Assembly (NCBI RefSeq): GCF_003860525.1
Contig: NZ_CP034161.1
Span: 558,001 to 622,000, forward strand
Reading direction: 5' to 3'
DNA length: 64,000 nt
Source of the DNA: Epilithonimonas vandammei
GTDB taxonomy: Bacteria; Bacteroidota; Bacteroidia; Flavobacteriales; Weeksellaceae
The notes beneath the pieces are model-generated. The model had not been told where the DNA came from, did not search any database, and saw only the letters and a program-made list of their open reading frames with translations. A program made the position numbers and the translations under genes. Positions 60,608 to 64,000 of this stretch are shown one piece after another (position 1 is the stretch's first letter; each line of letters begins with the position of its first letter).

Positions 60608-62324
60608 GAATCCGTCTCACAACTGAGGCGGATTTTTTTTGGTTATTATATAGGATTTTTGTATATTTATCATTGATAATCAGATAGTTGTTTATGAATT
60701 TCAAGCATTATAACCAAAATCAGCTGGTGCTGTTTCCTTATAGTTTTGAGGAGTTGATTCCCGATAATCATCCTGTTCGGATTGTCAATGATATTTTGGA
60801 GAGGATCAATATAGACCCGCTGCTAAAAGCCTACAGCAAAGAGGGAAATCCCAGCTATCATCCCGTGATGATGCTCAAAGTGATGGTTTTTGCCTATATG
60901 AACAACATTTATTCCTCCCGGAAAATCGAAAAAGCACTTCGCGAAAACATCAACTTTATGTGGCTCTCCAATATGAGCATCGTGGATCATAATACCGTGA
61001 ACAGATTTCGGGCTCACAAGCTTGAAGCGGCTTTCAAAGATATTTTCTCGCAAGTGGTTTTGCTTCTTGCCGAAGAAGGTTTGGTAAGTTTGAAACAGGT
61101 TTTTGTGGACGGAACGAAAATCGAAGCACAGGCAAACCGCTACACTTTTGTGTGGGCCAATGCCATTAAAACCAACAAAGAAAAGATGCTCCGCCAATTG
61201 GAAGATCTTTGGAAATATGCCCAAAGCGTGGCAAGGGAAGAGGACAAAGACCCTGAACCGCCGGAATTTAAAGAAATCAGCAAAGAAAAAATTCAGCAAA
61301 CGGTAGAAAATATCAATGCCAAATTAAAAGGCGGCAACGGTAAAACTGATTCCGACAAAAAAGCTAAAGCCAAGCTGAATTACATTAAAAATAATTTTGA
61401 GAAAAACCTCGATAAATACGAAGCTCAGGAGGCTATTTTGGCAGAGAGGAATTCCTACAGCAAGACGGATGAAGACGCCACTTTTATGAGGCTAAAGGAT
61501 GACCATATGCAAAACGGACAGCTCAAACCGGCCTATAATGCACAGATTTCTACCGAGAATCAGTTTATTGTAAATTACACGATCCATCAAGAGACCAACG
61601 ACTTCAATACCCTGAAGCGTCATTTGGAGAATTTTGAGAAATTGTTCGGCAAAAAAAAACTCGGAGAATTGGAAGAACTCACTGCCGATGCGGGCTACGG
61701 AAGCGAGGAAAATTATGAATTATTGGAACAAAAAAACATTATTCCATTTGTAAAGTACAACACCTTCGATAAAGAGCAAAATGCCCATTATCAGGCGAAA
61801 CACAAGACTTTCAGCAAAGAACACCTGCACTACAATCAGGAAAAAGATTATTACGTCTGTGCGATGGGTCAAAAGATGGAAAAAACGCACGTAAGCACTC
61901 GGAAAACCAAGACCGGTTATCCTCAAAAACTCTCCCATTATCAGGCTAAAAATTGTGATGGATGCCCAATCAGAGGCGTTTGCCACAGTTCCAAAGAAAA
62001 CCGGAGCATTGAGCGAAACCATCATTTGGAAGATTACAAAGAAAAAATCCGGGAACTATTAAACAGCCAAGAAGGCATTAAAAAAAGAAAACAACGGTCA
62101 ATTGAAGTAGAACCTGTGTTTGCACACCTGAAACATTGCAACAATTTTAAGCGATTCACACTTAGAGGTCTGAAAAAAGTAGAATTGGAGTTCGGATTGC
62201 ACGCATTAGCACACAATTTAAGAAAGAAAGTTGCCTAAAGAAGACAACTTTTTCTTTTTCCAAAACATTGAAGATTGGAACTGCAATAAAAAATCCGCCT
62301 CAATTTTTATTGTGAGACAGATTC
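60608..62324 (+). mobile_element. IS1182-family insertion sequence
   Basis: About 1.7 kb with one transposase gene. The ends are inverted relative to each other: left GAATCCGTCTCACAA and TGAGGCGGATTTTTT; right (minus strand) GAATCTGTCTCACAA and TGAGGCGGATTTTTT, differing by one base plus loop length. Each end is itself a terminator-like hairpin. The boundary is uncertain because the right end also contains the last codons and stop of msrA. No flanking duplication was recognised. Confidence 0.65.
60694..62238 (+). CDS. IS1182-family transposase
   Basis: A 514-residue DDE transposase. The N-terminal DUF772-type domain (LFPYSFEELIPDNHPVRIVNDIL; NMSIVDHNTVNRFRAHKLE) is followed by VFVDGTKIEAQANRYTFVW (first Asp), a charged coiled-coil insert (about 155-245) and LTADAGYGSEENYELLEQ (second Asp), a cysteine cluster near CDGCPIRGVCHSS, and the final EVEPVFAHLKHCNNFKRFTLRG (Glu). 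The frame is intact. The start is ATG 60694; an in-frame TTG at 60688 is less likely. GC content looks higher than that of neighbours. Confidence 0.9.
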   Translation: MNFKHYNQNQLVLFPYSFEELIPDNHPVRIVNDILERINIDPLLKAYSKEGNPSYHPVMMLKVMVFAYMNNIYSSRKIEKALRENINFMWLSNMSIVDHNTVNRFRAHKLEAAFKDIFSQVVLLLAEEGLVSLKQVFVDGTKIEAQANRYTFVWANAIKTNKEKMLRQLEDLWKYAQSVAREEDKDPEPPEFKEISKEKIQQTVENINAKLKGGNGKTDSDKKAKAKLNYIKNNFEKNLDKYEAQEAILAERNSYSKTDEDATFMRLKDDHMQNGQLKPAYNAQISTENQFIVNYTIHQETNDFNTLKRHLENFEKLFGKKKLGELEELTADAGYGSEENYELLEQKNIIPFVKYNTFDKEQNAHYQAKHKTFSKEHLHYNQEKDYYVCAMGQKMEKTHVSTRKTKTGYPQKLSHYQAKNCDGCPIRGVCHSSKENRSIERNHHLEDYKEKIRELLNSQEGIKKRKQRSIEVEPVFAHLKHCNNFKRFTLRGLKKVELEFGLHALAHNLRKKVA

Positions 62325-62963
62325 TTCGTTTAGCCATCCCAGTTCGGCAAAATGCTTTTTAAACTTCTGAATCTTTGGTCCTACAACAGCGCTACAATAG
62401 GGCTGAGTTGGATTAGCATTGTAATAACCCTGATGGTAGGTTTCTGCTGCCCAGAATTTTTTAAAAGGTACAATTTCCGTCACATATTTCCCGTTCCATT
62501 CCTGCTTGGCTTCAGATGCCTCCATAGATTCTTCAGCTTCTAGCTTTTGGTTTTCAGAATGGTAAAAAATGGCTGAGCGGTATTGTGTTCCTATATCTTC
62601 GCCTTGTCTGTTAAGCGTGGTTGGGTTATGAAGAAACCAAAACACTTCCAGCAATTGCTTAAAAGAAATAATTTTTGGGTCGAATGCGATTTGGACCACT
62701 TCTGCATGTCCTGTTGTTCCTGTACAAACTTCTTCATAAGTAGGATTGTCTTTGTGACCGCCGGAATATCCAGAGACTACAGAATCTACACCTTTCAGCA
62801 TATGAAAACAACTTTCCACACACCAGAAACATCCGCCTGCCAAAGTGGTATATTCTAAATTGTTCTTATCCATTTTTTGATTTGTTAAGGGTTTTGATTG
62901 TTTTTCCTGTCCGTTACAATTGATAAGGAAAAAGCATAGTATAATAAATAAATAACGTGTCAT
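62307..62963 (-). CDS. msrA: Peptide-methionine (S)-S-oxide reductase MsrA, lipoprotein form
   Basis: A 218-residue enzyme that repairs oxidised methionine. The catalytic motif GGCFWCVE has its nucleophile at Cys45; SGYSGGHKDNPTYEEVCTGTTGHAEVV, GTQYRSAIFYHSENQ and YHQGYYNANP are also conserved. An N-terminal lipoprotein signal (FFLINC, Cys16) exports it. The ATG at 62963 is used, directly before the signal. The last five residues (ESVSQ) and stop lie within the inverted-repeat end of the adjacent IS element, so the C-terminus may have been altered by the insertion. Confidence 0.92.
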   Translation of the reverse strand: MTRYLFIILCFFLINCNGQEKQSKPLTNQKMDKNNLEYTTLAGGCFWCVESCFHMLKGVDSVVSGYSGGHKDNPTYEEVCTGTTGHAEVVQIAFDPKIISFKQLLEVFWFLHNPTTLNRQGEDIGTQYRSAIFYHSENQKLEAEESMEASEAKQEWNGKYVTEIVPFKKFWAAETYHQGYYNANPTQPYCSAVVGPKIQKFKKHFAELGWLNEESVSQ

Positions 62964-62971
62964 GTTAAGAA

Positions 62972-63045
62972 AAAAAATCCTTTGACTTTTCGAAATACCC
63001 AAAGCAAAATTTATTCCTATAGTCAGAAAAAATCAAAGGATTTTT
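62972..63045 (-). terminator. Long-loop terminator between the ROK kinase and msrA
   Basis: AAATCCTTTGA (63043-63033, minus strand) pairs with TCAAAGGATTT (62985-62975), followed by a T run; the loop is about 47 bases. The loop carries a near-consensus -7 box (AAATTTTG) with a TTG 21 bases upstream, so msrA may be transcribed from inside the hairpin. Confidence 0.55.
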
Positions 63046-63053
63046 AATATCAA

Positions 63054-64000
63054 TTATTTATTATTTTCCCATACCAGCGCACTAGCGCCAAGGATGGCCG
63101 CATCTGCCTCGTCCAGTTCGCTGAAAACAAGTTTTACTTTGCCTCGGAAAATCGGGAGCAGATTTCTTTCCATATGTAATTTTGTAGGTTTCAGAAGATA
63201 ATCGCCGGCTTTGATAACACCGCCGAATAGTAAAATGGCTTCAGGTGAAGAAAACATCACAAAGTTTGCAAGCGCCTCGCCCAGTTTCTGACCAGTGTAT
63301 CGGAACACTTCAATGGCGGTCGGATCACCCTTTTGCGCACATTCGTAAACTGTTTTTGAGTTGATTTCTTCTTCTCGGTATTGATTCAGCATAGAATCAG
63401 GAAACTCTGCCCGGAACTTTTTTGCAGTAATAGAAATTCCGGTTGCCGATGCATAAGCTTCTAGACTGCCTTCGGAACCGGTGCTCCAATGTTTTCTTCC
63501 GCCTGGCTTCACGATGGTGTGGCCTAGTTCTCCAGCAAAACCGTCGTGTCCATAGATGAGACTTCCACCAGCAATAATGCCACTGCCGACACCTGTTCCT
63601 AGTGTAATCATTATAAAATCCTTCATTCCTCTCGCTGCTCCAAACATCATCTCGCCCAATGCAGCAGCATTTGCATCATTGGTCATTCTGCAAGAAAAGC
63701 CGAATTTTTTTGTCATCAGTTCTGCAAAGGGAACTACACCTTTCCACCTCAGGTTAGGTGCCTGTTCTATAGTTCCTCTGTAATAATTGGCATTGGGTGC
63801 ACCTACGCCAATGCCGTCTAAGTTTTTATTAGGAGAATACTTTTCTATTAGCGGATTGATATTTTGGTATAAAGCGTCGATAAAATCTTCAACTTTTTCA
63901 TACTCATCAGTTTTAATGCTTCCTTTTGCAAGAATCTCACCTCTGTGATTTACCAATCCGAATTTCGTATTTGTCCCACCGATATCAATTCCTAAAGCTA
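63054..64000 (-). CDS. ROK-family sugar kinase (glucokinase-like), 5' end outside the window
   Basis: The gene enters from the right edge; the visible part begins ALGIDIGGTNTKFGLVNHRGE, so only a few N-terminal residues are missing. It has the phosphate-binding DIGGTNTK, NDANAAALGE, LGTGVGSGIIAGG and GELGHT motifs of ROK kinases, with the catalytic Asp in NDAN. The ROK zinc motif (CxCGxxGCxE) is replaced by HWSTGSEGSLE, with no cysteines. The sugar substrate is probably glucose or an N-acetylated hexose, not resolvable here. Confidence 0.88.
   Translation of the reverse strand, partial: ALGIDIGGTNTKFGLVNHRGEILAKGSIKTDEYEKVEDFIDALYQNINPLIEKYSPNKNLDGIGVGAPNANYYRGTIEQAPNLRWKGVVPFAELMTKKFGFSCRMTNDANAAALGEMMFGAARGMKDFIMITLGTGVGSGIIAGGSLIYGHDGFAGELGHTIVKPGGRKHWSTGSEGSLEAYASATGISITAKKFRAEFPDSMLNQYREEEINSKTVYECAQKGDPTAIEVFRYTGQKLGEALANFVMFSSPEAILLFGGVIKAGDYLLKPTKLHMERNLLPIFRGKVKLVFSELDEADAAILGASALVWENNK

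Noticed and set aside
60608..62324. Hairpins at the IS1182 ends as a long direct target duplication
   Set aside because: The two ends match better as inverted repeats than as direct repeats; the direct similarity follows from their palindromic nature.

Overview
The window is bacterial chromosome from the Bacteroidota, class Flavobacteriia, most likely the Chryseobacterium/Epilithonimonas group (Weeksellaceae). The DNA is AT-rich. Many genes are preceded by the Bacteroidota -7 box TAnnTTTG, often with a TTG or TTTG about 16 to 20 bases upstream, rather than by Shine-Dalgarno sequences. The gene content is typical of the group: a SprE/PorW gliding and type IX secretion lipoprotein, DUF5687, DUF6146, DUF5689 and DUF3078 proteins, carboxypeptidase-regulatory TonB-dependent receptors, a GLPGLI remnant and tryptophanase. 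I saw no rRNA, tRNA or CRISPR array.

Layout. 0-8 kb: a divergent secreted protein, surE, a Crp-like regulator, lysA with a leader that looks like a lysine attenuator, a DnaQ-like exonuclease, a HerA-like ATPase, a bestrophin channel and a SpoU methylase. 8-17 kb: housekeeping genes (nadK, fbaA, accD, an SpmA-SpmB fusion, engB) with a decayed metQ fragment and a MITE-like repeat. 17-28 kb: a translationally coupled two-component pair whose kinase is a TPR lipoprotein, then sprT-like, manC, comM, rnhA, dnaB, an ABC exporter pair and fumC. 28-32 kb: repeat-rich spacers around prfA, including two copies of one structured element. 31.6-38.3 kb: a secreted nuclease divergent from a TonB-dependent receptor and a lipoprotein with two OB-fold-like DUF5689 repeats, which reads as a nucleic-acid or phosphate scavenging locus. 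38-50 kb: a rhomboid/mutL cluster, an acyltransferase, miaE, tnaA, sprE, maf and kdsC. 50-54 kb: a GLPGLI pseudogene beside a second outer-membrane barrel, then an IS1595-type insertion. 54-64 kb: a JmjC-like oxygenase, gdhA, dprA, a second rhomboid, a DUF3078 protein, an IS1182-type element abutting msrA, and a ROK sugar kinase cut by the window edge.

Most of this is ordinary core genome. The strongest unusual signal is the lysA leader: a 23-codon peptide with five lysine codons, a strong terminator, and a competing antiterminator whose 5' arm overlaps the peptide stop codon. Other points of interest are the repeated structured element (one copy in the inferred fumC 5' UTR), two MITE-like inverted-repeat elements, loss of metal- or nuclease-defining motifs in AccD, the ROK kinase, MutL and a GIY-YIG-like domain, a probable leaderless dnaB transcript, and an insertion-sequence end that seems to supply the last codons of msrA.
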